Positions 31,043 through 41,261 of a stretch of 64,000 bases of DNA are shown here, piece after piece. The stretch is from Allomyces arbusculus (Eukaryota > Blastocladiomycota > Blastocladiomycetes > Blastocladiales > Blastocladiaceae), in NCBI GenBank assembly GCA_027604705.1, contig JADHYV010000005.1, positions 186,001 to 250,000 of the forward strand. The letters run 5' to 3'. The position numbers and the translations under genes are program-made. Position 1 is the first letter of the stretch; every line of letters begins with the position of its first letter. Below the pieces are notes generated by a model that worked only from the letters and a program-made list of their open reading frames with translations, was not told where the DNA came from and made no database searches.

Positions 31043-31915
31043 ATGAACATCGAAGCTGGTGCCACCAGGCTTCAGCCAATCGACCGCGACACTCAGCAAC
31101 CAACCTCCCAATTGAACTGGTCGACCACATTTGTATTTCTTGGCAAAATCGATTGCAGCAGCCATGCCAGCTGACTCTCCACCGTCCGCAGAGGTGGTGA
31201 CCAACTTGTCCAGCTGGTGCACGTTGTCTCGACTGCATGGGCACCACAAGCTGCACATGCCATCCTCGTCCGCCGCGTCCCGTTCAGGTAGCATCGGCGC
31301 CGCCGCCGTAGATGGGGCCTGTTGCTTGCAAACGAGGTGGATGAAGCTGTCACGGTCGCGACTCATGCGGGCCATGTCGCGGTGGTGAAATGGTGGAAAA
31401 TGCACACTAAGATTTCGGCTCCCGCTTCGCTGCAGTTGCTCGAGACTGCGTTTACGCGCAAAAGCGGTAACCCGGTTGTGCTCCGAATTTACTTCGAGTC
31501 GGGGTTTGCGGTCGTATCGAGCAATATGTTTCGCGATCACGGGATTGATTTGGCGAGTACCGTGGGCAATACTAACGTGCTCGAGTACTGCAAGTACCAA
31601 AAACATCTGTTGACGCCGAGCATGCACTTTGCCTTGGTCGCTCACCTCGACGGCCCAGCACTTCTCGAGGTGCTTGAATGGTGGGCCAAGTCTGGTTATG
31701 GTGTCACGTACGCGGCGAGCGCCGTGACCCTGGCGAGCGAGCATGGGCGGATGTACGTGCTCAAATGGTGGGGGCAGCACGAAAATCAACATTGCAGGGC
31801 CGGACAATTAGAACGAGCTATCGGCGCGGAGAAGCAACCCGGCCGTGATTGCGTGATGGATCCGGCGGACCTTGACGGCCCAGGCTCCGTCGCAGCTGCC
31901 CGAAGAGTTGGATAG
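31043..31915 (+). pseudogene. Decayed tandem copy of the short repeat-family gene
   Basis: The C-terminal two thirds reads in one frame from 31322 (HVAVVKWWKMHTKISAPAS, NTNVLEYCKYQ, LLEVLEWWAKSGYGV, RMYVLKWWGQHE) and matches 29987-30862. The F-box-like start is also visible (LPIELVDHICISW near 31108) but in a different frame, followed by a stop and then non-matching sequence. The ATG at 31043 opens only a short peptide. The end also drifts into a non-matching frame. It looks like a tandem duplicate with at least two frame breaks, although an unrecognised intron could explain part of it. Confidence 0.7.
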
Positions 31916-32775
31916 TTTAATTATCATTCTGTCCTTCTGTTACCTGTCGTGTTGGAATGATGGTCTGTGTGTGTCGGGTGTGTGTTGCAGCGTGCAAGGT
32001 GCTGATCTGCTGCCGTCGCTGTTGGCTTTGCATCGAGACTCAGGGTTAGTGAAGTGATGTGCAATCACATGGGCCAATCATCACCGTGACGCTTCTTGCC
32101 GCCAAGCAGGCGCCACATACGTTCGATGGATTTGAGCCTGTGCCAGCCACGCAAAAGCCGGTTTTCGGATGGTCAGCCTCATTTCGGAAGTGGTTCCCGC
32201 AGAGGTTCTCGGCTGGCTTTTGTAAACGTTCTCGCGCTGTGGTGAAACGGGACTTGGGACGTCGTTTGCTGCTCATCGACTCTTCCGCTTGTGTTCGTCC
32301 GTCCTGTTGCTCGCTCGTGCTCTCGAACTCGACCGTCGACGTCCCGCGATCCAGTAATCTCGAGAACAGCTGCACGACGAGCACCGGCACCACCTGCAGT
32401 CGGCGCTCCGGTCCTCACGCAGCAACGGGACCCCGGCGTCGGTCCATCGCGAGGCAACCAGCCGCAGCCGCCGAATCGCTCTGGACAAGCTGCACCCCAC
32501 GTTTTGTGCCGCTCCTGCCGCCCGGACCACGCGCTGTTCAAGCTGCAATACCGGCAGCGTGTCGACAATACGCTGTGGTCTCGACAAGCCGCTCGTGGTC
32601 TGCTCTCGCCGTCGGATTGCATGTGTTGATGCCCACTTGGCCACCACAAACCCATCCCGTACCCATATCACCTGCGGCCCCCGTTCATCGCTGCAGTCAC
32701 TCGCAGCATCTGTAATCGCGCCATCCGCGCTGCCATCTCCTCGCTCGCCGCCGCTCTGCGCAGCCGGTCATCACC
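31916..32775. other. Intergenic region upstream of the STK32-like kinase
   Basis: About 860 bp. It should carry the kinase promoter and 5' UTR. Frames in it are short and composition-driven; no gene or repeat is recognised. Confidence 0.35.
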
Positions 32776-35700
32776 ATGGGCGGGCAATGGAGTTCCGAGT
32801 TTGACGCCAACGCGCCTGGTACCGACCTTTTCCGCTCTGGCGTTGTGGCGCTCCGGACATCAGCGCCAGGGTGTCGCGCCGTCATTTTCTCTCGCGCCCA
32901 AATCTTTGTATCCTCATCCGGTCTCTCTACCCTCGCGCCGCTGCTGCTAGTCGACCTGCGCCACTTCAAGCTCGGCCGGTCCATTGGTCGCGGCGCCTTT
33001 GGCAAGGTCAAGGTCGTCGTCAAGCGCGACACGAAGCGGCTTTACGCGCTCAAGTACATCAACAAGGAGCAGTGTATCAAGAAGCGCGCTTACCGCAACA
33101 TTTTCCGCGAGCGCACGTTGCTCGAGAATCTCGAGCACCCGTTCATTGTCAATCTACGCTACGCGTTCCAGGATGACGAGAACATGGTGCGCGATCTGTA
33201 CTTTTTCCGCGGGTGGTTTGCCTCGTTCGGTTCTGCTGATTGCTCGCTATCATTTCATTCAAGTTCATGGTCCTCGACCTCATGCTCGGCGGCGACTTGC
33301 GGTTCCATCTCAACCGCATGGGCAAGTTTACCGAGCGCATGGCCGTCTTCTACGCTGCCGAATTGTCGTCGGCGCTCATGTACTTGCACACGAGGCGCGT
33401 CGTGCATCGAGATATCAAGGTCCGTTTGTTTTCACCCACGAGGACGTGATTATCGTCGCTCATAGTGGTCGTGTTGCTGACCTGCTCTCGTCGTTGCTTT
33501 TCTAGCCTGACAACATTCTGCTCGACGCTGAGGGCCACGTGCACTTGACCGACTTCAACTGCGCGACCGTTCTCGAGGACAGGAAAAAGGTCACGAGCGA
33601 GACGGGCACGCAGGGATACATGGCGCCGGGTACGACAATGCCTCAGCTTTGCGCGACTACCATCACATCCGACTGACTCCTCACTGTGTTCTCCACCGTC
33701 TAGAGGTCTATGGCGACCAAGGGTACAACGAGGCCGTCGACTGGTGGAGTTTAGGCGTCGTCTTGTGGGAGTGTCTACACGGCGAGGTGCGTTTTAATTT
33801 CCCCTTCGCAGCAATGCACGACAATTCAAACTTGAGCTGATCCGTCACTTTCGGACCTTAGCGCCCGTTCTCGGCAAGTAGAATCGACAAGCTCGTCTAC
33901 CGCGTCAAGAACGCGCCCATCACCTTTTCCGAGGAAATGTCGCGCCGGATGCGTTCGTTGCTTGAGGGCGTACGTTGTTTCCTCATCTTTGGTGCCCTCT
34001 CCCAAGCTATCACCGTGCTCACTCTCCCTCTCCCTAGTTTCTCGAACGCGACCCAACCAAACGCCTCGGCATCTCCGGCAACGGCCACGAGGACTTGCTC
34101 GCGCACCCGGCGTTTAAGCGCATCGACTGGCAACTGCTCCTGCAGAAGGAAATTGAGCCGCCGTTCATTCCCGACGACCGCAAACTCAATTTTGACGCGC
34201 GGTACGAGCTCGAGGAAATCCTGCTCGAAGAGAATCCGCTACACGCGAAACCGCGGAAAAAGGACCCGGGCACTCAGTCGCGCGAAATGCGGCTCATCGA
34301 GGAAGAGTTCAAGCCGTTCGACTACACGGCACAGCACCGGCATACGGGACAGTACCACCCGGGCGTGCCGGCCGCGTCGGCCCCAGCACAAGGGGCCGTC
34401 GAGTCGACCGTCTCGGCCACGGGGGGACCCGTTTACTCGCAGCCGGGTGGGCCCGAGCACCCGCCAGCGCCAAGGCCTTCGCTGGGCGGCGCGCCATCGG
34501 TGCGGCAGTACCACGGCGATCCGTCGGCCGCGCAGGGCACGCCGGCCCCTCCCGACGCGTCGCAGCTCCCGACCGAGTTTGCTGGGAGCACGCGCCGAGG
34601 GACCAAGGACTCCAAGGAGCGCGAGCGGCGGTGGTTCAATATGCGCTTTTTCGGTGGCAGCCCGAGCGATTCGAAGACGCGCAAGTCGCTGTCTGACTCG
34701 GACTTGGCTGCACGGTCGCTTGCCGCGGCCAGCGCACCGGGACCGCAGTCGCATCGGCATCACCACCATCACTACTCACCCCAGCGGACCCCCGCCGATT
34801 CACCGCAAGCCGCCGCCGCTGCGGACCCGCCGACTACCGCCGCGGCCGCGGCCGCGGCTGCAGCTCCTGGGCCTGATGCGTCGAGCATCCGATCGAACCA
34901 GAGCCCGTTCCCGCGGACCGCCGGCGGCGGAAGCCTCGGTCACCTGCCCATGACGGCGCACGTGCAAATGCCGCCACGCGGCGCGTCCGTGCAGAACCCT
35001 TACCGGCAGCGTGGCGCGACTTTCGGCCCCGGCGGATCGAGCCGCAACCTCGACCGCAGTTCCCCACCACCGCCACGACAAATCGGCATGTCGGCGGGCC
35101 CACGCACGGCCATGTCCCCATCCAACGCCGCAACGGCCCTGGCTATGGCGGCTGCATCCCCAACCCCACCCAACGGCGCTGCACCCATCACCGCCGCGAC
35201 CACCGACGACCGCGGGTACGAGTCTGAGTCGGAAGTCGTGCGCGAGCGGCGCCGGCGTACGCGGCAATCGGTCGTGATTGACACGGTCTCTGCCACGTCT
35301 AGCGCCGTCCCCCTGGGGCCGCCGTCGGCTCCGCTCATGCCGCCCCCGCTCATGCCGATTCCGCAGGTCCCGTCCACGCAGCCGTCGCCGCCCGCGTCGC
35401 TGCACGGGACCGCGCACCAAATGGACGTGTCGCAGTCGTCGCAGTCGAGTATGGCTGTGGCACCCGCACCTTCGCCGCCGCCCGCGCGGAGCACGTCGTC
35501 TCCTGCGATGCGGCAGTCGCCACATGCGCCCGTGGCGAGTAGTAATTTGCCACCGCAGACGCCGCCGCCGGCGAGGCAGCCATTGCCGCCCGTGCCGATC
35601 CCGCAACAGCAGCAGGCTCCGACGGTGCCCGTGCTCCCGTCGGTCGCGGCGTTCCCGGCGGATATGTTTGACCAGGCGCTGCGCGAGTTGGATTCGTTAT

Positions 35701-35789
35701 CGTCGTCGTTCCGCGAGGCGAATGCGCTTGGGGCAGCGGCGGCGGCGGGGACGGATCCGGGTCTTGGGTCGCCGTTGCGGAGGATGTGA
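32776..35789 (+). CDS. STK32: Ser/Thr protein kinase, STK32/YANK family, with long disordered tail
   Basis: Seven exons (32776-32818, 32951-33186, 33264-33419, 33506-33629, 33704-33786, 33862-33969, 34038-35789) give 833 residues. The kinase domain occupies residues ~17-300: [15 protein letters not shown] (glycine loop), [10 protein letters not shown] (VAIK-type Lys), VVHRDIKPDNILLD (catalytic loop), [10 protein letters not shown] and [23 protein letters not shown] instead of DFG is a hallmark of the YANK/STK32 branch of AGC kinases. The AGC-type tail ([20 protein letters not shown]) also matches. The start MGGQWSS fits N-myristoylation, as proposed for the human proteins. The last ~450 residues are Pro/Ser/Ala-rich and disordered, far longer than animal homologues (~400 residues in total). 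The substrate is unknown. Confidence 0.9.
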
Positions 35790-36375
35790 GTGGCGAGCTG
35801 AAGGTTGAACGGCCGTCGCGGAGTGTGTGTCCGGTCGGGCTGTGTGTAGTTTGTACTCTTATTATGTTATAGATATAGTTTGGCTTGCTCCTCAGCGTCA
35901 GTGCCGTGTTCATTTCCAGAACGAATCGCGGAGCCCGGCACGTTGCACGACGCATCCTTCCTCGATCTCAACGGCGCGATGCGTGTGGCGATAGTTGGCG
36001 ATGGGCTGTGGCTGAGTGTTGCAGTTTGCCACAGCAGGAATGCGTGCACGGGTACCTGGCCGTGGTTGACGCCACAACACAGCACCCCGCACACCGACGA
36101 CCGGGCCGACTCGCCAACGAAGTCCTCTCTCCCTCCCGGTTTGCTCCTCAACCTCGATATCTTCATCATTCCCCGCGCAAAGCGCGCCTAATTGGACGCG
36201 GGCGCTCTTGTCCAGCTGGCCCAAGTTGGCCGCCGGTTCGTTGTGGTCTGGCCTATCCTCACTCAGAAAATGAAAGGTTGATATCAGCTCACGCAATCCT
36301 TGGCCCATGCAGTTAGATTAAAGTCATCGATTTCTCGCCGAGCTTATCCGCTATCCCCGGACCGATCAACCAATC
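35790..36375. other. Intergenic region before membrane-protein copy 1
   Basis: Just under 600 bp between two plus-strand genes. An AT-rich patch at 35850-35885 may mark the kinase 3' end. No gene is supported. Confidence 0.35.
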
Positions 36376-38298
36376 ATGCCCGCATCGGTGATTTTGGGCA
36401 ACGTCGAGTTCTCTCTTTGGAACTCGCTCACGCGCATCTTCATCACGAGTCTCGTCACGACCGTCGTGCACCGCGTCGTCTTTGCGTCGCGCCCTGGCTT
36501 CCATGTCGCAGCCCGTCTCTCCCTGTTCGCGCCTTTTCGCGCGGCCTGGGACGTGCTTGGTTGTTGTTTCGGCGCGCGGCGGCACAACCAGCCCGGCCGC
36601 CCTGGCGCCCTAATTGTCCTGTTCCTGCTCATCTTTGCGCTCGCCGGGACCGTCACCGACTTTGCCACGGATTTCGGCCTGCGTGCCGCACAGCAGTCGC
36701 GCGCGATAACCATGGTCTGGGTCGGTGGGGACAAGCACAAGGCGACCGATTTCCTGGCGCTCCCGCACCGCAAAGTCAACCTGACGCGCGGCGTGCTCGA
36801 TACGGCGCTCGCGCAGCTCGTTAAGGACATGCCCGCGGGCACAACGTACCTGACGCGCGACGTTGGCGAGGGGACCGTCATGGCCATGCAGATTGACCCC
36901 TCGTGCGCTGGGCTCGAGGGGGGTGCGAGTAAGTTGGTTCAGCCGGAACCCGTGCGCGGTGTTGAGATTATGGGGCCCGAGGGGCTATTCGTGACGCCCG
37001 TGTTCTCGACGATTGTGTTGTTCATGGATACGCTCGTCACGGGCAAATCGGGCAAGAAGAGCGAAATTCACATGCCGTTTGTCGTCGGTATGGACGCGAC
37101 GCTGTCCAAATTTGTCGGCGTGAACGGTCGTGGCGGGCCGAGCGACTTGATCCTCGTCACGTCCGGTGGTCGCGCGGACGGGGAAGGGCAAGATGCACTT
37201 GCCAATACGGTGCTCGGCACGCGGCTCAACTGCCAGACACCGCCGCCCGCGACCATCACGTCGTGGCTCAAGGATCGCGCGTCCAAGCTCGAGATTGGTG
37301 TTTTGGACGCGACTGACTCATGGACGGGCGAGAACGCTGGCTTGATCCGGGTTGCCACGTTCATGGCGACGACCGACAGCGGCATCATCGAGTGGCTCAC
37401 AATTGGGACGTACGCGCCGCGCATGACGCTGGCCACGGTCCTCTTCGAGCGCGACCCGGCGCGCGAAAAGAAGTCCAACATCAGCACGCCCGTGCTGCGC
37501 GGGTGGAAGTATAAGGATTCGTCATGCTCGGACTCTTCGACCGATACCTGGTCGTGCAAAACGAAGCTGGCATGGACCACCAACGACGACCGCGATGAGG
37601 GCACCCTGAACTTCAACTCGGATTCGGCTATTTGCATTGGGTCCACGACCGCCTACAGCCACGGAAATTCGGCCGGGTACGCGGACCCGGCGTTTGTCTA
37701 TGCGGCGATGCCTTCGACGAGCAACACGACGGAGACGCGCGTCAAGTGCGCCGACGCGGCAGGCTCGTCGTCGATTCCCGCTGGTATGATCTTGTCGTCT
37801 ATGTCTGACCGAGCCGTGTGGGCCAAGCCGCTCGCCGAGTACGACGGCCACCAAGCGATCAAGGTGTCGGCACCCGCCTACAAGGTCCAGCTCTGGGAAC
37901 TGCTCGTGACGCTCGTCGTCGCGGTGCTGTTCTTCGCCCTCTCTTGGCTCGAGTGGGACCCGGTTTCGGAACTGTGCATTCGCCACTTGTACAGCGCGTC
38001 GGTGCCGGGCACGTGCATCGACGACGAGCCGCCGCTCGAGTACGTCATGGAGCTCGCGCTCATTGAGCTGCCGCCGAATTTGCGCGTCGGGCCGTTCACG
38101 CACCACGTGCAGCTTGCGCCGGTCCGTTCGGCCGTGAAGCGTGTGGACAGTGCGACGAGTCTGCCGACCGGAGACCCGACCGACAATGGGTCTGTTGTTG
38201 CTGGTGGCCGTATCATTGCAACGGCCACAACGTACCCAAAGATGCGCGCTGAAGTGAAGCGGCTTGGGCTGCAGGGGAAGGTCGGTGGGATGGCGTAG
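36376..38298 (+). CDS. Lineage-specific membrane protein with large extramembrane loop, copy 1
   Basis: A single exon of 640 residues; I do not recognise the family. The first ~40 residues are conserved among copies (ILGNVEFSLWNSLTRI, then FASRPGFHVAARLS). A strong membrane segment lies at ~78-98 (ALIVLFLLIFALAGTVTDFA). A region of about 400 residues follows, with conserved blocks LTRGVLDTALAQLVKDMPAG, TYLTRDVGEGTVMAMQ, DPSCAGLEGGASKLVQPEP and ILVTSGGRAD, and scattered cysteines (SCSDSSTDTWSC). A second segment at ~505-527 (LWELLVTLVVAVLFFALSWL) precedes a ~110-residue tail with RHLYSASVPGTC and KMRAEVKRLGLQGKVGG. The simplest topology has both ends on one side and the loop on the other. Tandem relatives lie at 38897-40010 and 41262-43220. 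Confidence 0.8.
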   Translation: MPASVILGNVEFSLWNSLTRIFITSLVTTVVHRVVFASRPGFHVAARLSLFAPFRAAWDVLGCCFGARRHNQPGRPGALIVLFLLIFALAGTVTDFATDFGLRAAQQSRAITMVWVGGDKHKATDFLALPHRKVNLTRGVLDTALAQLVKDMPAGTTYLTRDVGEGTVMAMQIDPSCAGLEGGASKLVQPEPVRGVEIMGPEGLFVTPVFSTIVLFMDTLVTGKSGKKSEIHMPFVVGMDATLSKFVGVNGRGGPSDLILVTSGGRADGEGQDALANTVLGTRLNCQTPPPATITSWLKDRASKLEIGVLDATDSWTGENAGLIRVATFMATTDSGIIEWLTIGTYAPRMTLATVLFERDPAREKKSNISTPVLRGWKYKDSSCSDSSTDTWSCKTKLAWTTNDDRDEGTLNFNSDSAICIGSTTAYSHGNSAGYADPAFVYAAMPSTSNTTETRVKCADAAGSSSIPAGMILSSMSDRAVWAKPLAEYDGHQAIKVSAPAYKVQLWELLVTLVVAVLFFALSWLEWDPVSELCIRHLYSASVPGTCIDDEPPLEYVMELALIELPPNLRVGPFTHHVQLAPVRSAVKRVDSATSLPTGDPTDNGSVVAGGRIIATATTYPKMRAEVKRLGLQGKVGGMA

Positions 38299-38896
38299 AG
38301 GGATTGATGGATCAGTTTGCAGATGTGTTCGTTTGAGATTTTGCCTGTGAATAATAGACAAGGCAAGATGTGTTCTCCATCTGATAGATTTTTGCTCGGA
38401 TAGATTCCTTTTGCCCTTTTCCAGCCCCCCTTGCCTGGCAAGAATGCGAGAGAGAGCAGATCGATGTCCCAGTCTCCACGATTGGTGCGCAAGGAATCTC
38501 CCAGGAAAAGCACATCTTCTCCAAAAACATTCTGGCAGCGGGGTCGAGGACTGACAGCTGGGGGAGAGAAGAGGAGAGGGGTGAACGGATGGTGCACGAT
38601 GGTGCACGCGATTGAGGAGCGTCACAGTGACGGAAGTCATTTCACCACTTGAATGAAGCAGGCTGGCCTAGGAGAGCCGCCATCCTTGCTCCCCAACTTG
38701 CGACAGATAACTAACGTCCTTGCCCAACGCAGCCAACTGTCGTTGCTTGGCAGCTTGTTGCTGCCACATTGTTGAGCTACTGGCGAGCTCACAATTCAAC
38801 GACAACAACCGTGATTTTAAATTTCGAACTTTGCGCGAGTTTACATTCCTAGTTGCATGTCAATCCGCGCATCGTCCAGCTCAAGTTTCTCCGAGT
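38299..38896. other. Spacer between membrane-family copies
   Basis: About 600 bp with no supported gene. Composition drifts AT-richer toward 38800. Confidence 0.35.
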
Positions 38897-40010
38897 ATGG
38901 ACGATCTCATTATCCTCGGCAACATCGAGTTGTCGTTGTGGAGCACGGCGTTACGCGTTCGCGCTGGCAGCGTGGCCACAACTTTGGTGCTGCGTGTAAT
39001 TTTTGCAACTTGCCCCGGGTACCATGTTGCCGCACGATTGTCGGCATTCATGGCGATCATTCGGCCTGGAAGGCCATTGTATGCTGCAAGTCACGATGCC
39101 AGCAGCAGCGCGCCCCATTGGTCTTGTTCCTGCTTGCATTTGCACTGATCGGCCCTGTTGTAGACTTCGTTGTTGATTTTGGATTCCATGTGTCTCGGAC
39201 AGAGAGCGCTGTCACGATGGCCTGGGCGGGCGGCGACAGGCATAGTGCTGCATCGCTGTACACGCCCCCAAAGAGTAGTGACCTAAAAATGATCGTTCTC
39301 GACTCGGCGCTTGCAAGTGCCCTTAAGGGAATGCCGCGTATTAATCATGTGAACGAGGATGCGCATTCTGACATGGGGTCCGGCTGGCTCAGGGGCGGAT
39401 TCTCCAAGGGCACAGTTATGTCCACGCCTGAGGGCGCAACTTACTTGACGCGCAATATTTACGTGGGCATTGTCATGGCCATGAAACTGGACCCGGAATG
39501 TGCTGGACTTGAGGGCGGTCGAGGCGCGCTTGCAAAGCCTGAATAATTGAACAAGACTGTCCTACAGATTGATCGCCCAGAGGGACTTACGGTCACTTAA
39601 GTCTTGTCGATGAACACGCTCTTTGTCTGAGTCAATATTTGTGACAGCAATGACAAGATGATTGGAAGGATGCATTTCCCGATTGTCATAGGCTTTGATA
39701 GCGTCATGTTGGTCACATCAGGTGGACGTGCACAGGGTCCCAACCAGCCCCCACTTTGGAATAGCGTGCTGGGGTCGCATTCAACTGTAAGATGCCACTG
39801 GCGAGGGATTGAGAAGTACGGGTCAAGGATCGCGCCAGCAGCCACGAGATTGCCATTTTCCACAACATTGACCGGAATTCCACGATGAAGCGCACTGATT
39901 CGATTTGCTTCCACCTAGGTCGTGACCACTACGTATGAGGTGCGCTTGTGGAAATTGTTAGGCTCTCTTGCCGTGGCCCTGCTGTTCATGGCATTTGGTT
40001 AGCTCGAGTG
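38897..40010 (+). pseudogene. Decayed middle copy of the membrane-protein family
   Basis: The start is recognisable (MDDLIILGNIELSLWSTALR, then CPGYHVAARLSAFMA), followed in a second frame by LVLFLLAFALIGPVVDFVVD, MAWAGGDRHSAASLYTPP and ATYLTRNIYVGIVMAM. After a stop near 39545 the homology goes on (RPEGLTV, MHFPIVIGFDS, VMLVTSGGRAQGPNQPPLWN). A large internal deletion then joins the mid-loop to the second membrane segment (YEVRLWKLLGSLAVALLFMA). Several in-frame stops and at least two frame changes show that it is no longer a gene. It is AT-richer than the intact copies on either side. Confidence 0.85.
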
Positions 40011-41261
40011 GACAAAAGATTTGCCTGCGCCCCCTTTGCAGCATCGCGGTGCCTGCAATGCAGCCGTTGGTCAACAATATGCCAGCCATTTTCGTCAACA
40101 ACGGAAAGGCGACCACCCTGCGTGATTGCGAGGTGATCGCCACAACCATGATGTGCCAGGCTATGCCCTTTGATCCAAACAGTGGAATCTGGAGGGCAGG
40201 GTTGGTGGGCTGCACCTGTAGATGCAAGTGTGTCGATCACCATTGTGGGCATATGGCATCTTTGAAGACTTCATTGAGCAGATGTAACTGTTGTCGTTTG
40301 TTGAGGGAGGGCAGACAAAATAGCGTTCTCCTCCATTTCATAGTTGTCAACTGGTGCCAGTCGTATCAGACACAGTCAAGGCAACAACTTTTCCCGGCGC
40401 TGGCGAATGGATGACAGCGCTGCTGGCTCCAAAGCAAATTCGATCACAAAAAATGATGATTTGCGGCAGGTGTGTGTGTCACCGCATCCTTTGGAATCAT
40501 GCTCAAAGCGAGACTGGGCACTGTGGACACATTTCTATCGGGTATCTAGTAGGTGCTCCTCTGTGAAGTAATAAAGGCTCCACTCTGAGCCCGCTTCTCT
40601 CGACAACTGCGGTTGCATGGACCGGGCTTGCTACAGTACAATTAAGTTGACAAACGTTTTGAACAAGCGGTCAAGGAACCAGGCCATTCCTGCTAACCCC
40701 AAAGGCAATTTCACCATACTAGTTTCTCTTCTACTTTGGTTGATCTGCGATGGAAACGGTTTTTGTGCGGTGTGGAGAGGCTTTCAAAGAACTTTGAGGA
40801 CTTTGAGAGCACTGGTGATGCTGAGGAGTTTGCAACCTGTGCGCTTAAGATGCTTGTGTGGAATGACTAGCATCAATTATTGCCGTTTGATTTCACATTA
40901 CGCTTGGTACTCCTTGTCACAGAATAAATACCCAAGCATTCTCCACCTGTTTGTGAGCTGGAATGGGCAACGGATAGTGACATGGAATCTAGACGTTTCC
41001 ACGTCAGGCCCTCCCATCCAAGTCGCATCCAAGCCGCATCGCTCGCTCGTTCCCAACCAACTCTGACGCAGCGCAACCACCAGCTTCATAAATACGGCCC
41101 TCTGCCACGGTTATCAAGTTTGCCAATCCCCCCCCCCCCCTCCCACTCCCCCCTTGAAGTGGTTCGTGCAATCCGATCCTCGATTCTGGCTTGCTGTTGT
41201 GTAAGCTCATTTCTGCCCCGATTTGAAGCCGATTAGCCAAACTCCGCACCGTGAACCCCCA
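40011..41261. other. Intergenic region downstream of the decayed copy, with poly-C tract
   Basis: About 1.25 kb without a supported gene. A run of 13 C lies at 41128-41140, 120 bp before the next start codon. A weak resemblance to the family (KRDWALWTHFYR near 40515) is out of order and too short to rely on. Confidence 0.4.

Noticed and set aside
40290-40560. Possible extra fragments of the membrane-protein family (KRDWALWTHFYR).
   Set aside because: The match is very short and out of order relative to the family, so chance similarity is more likely.
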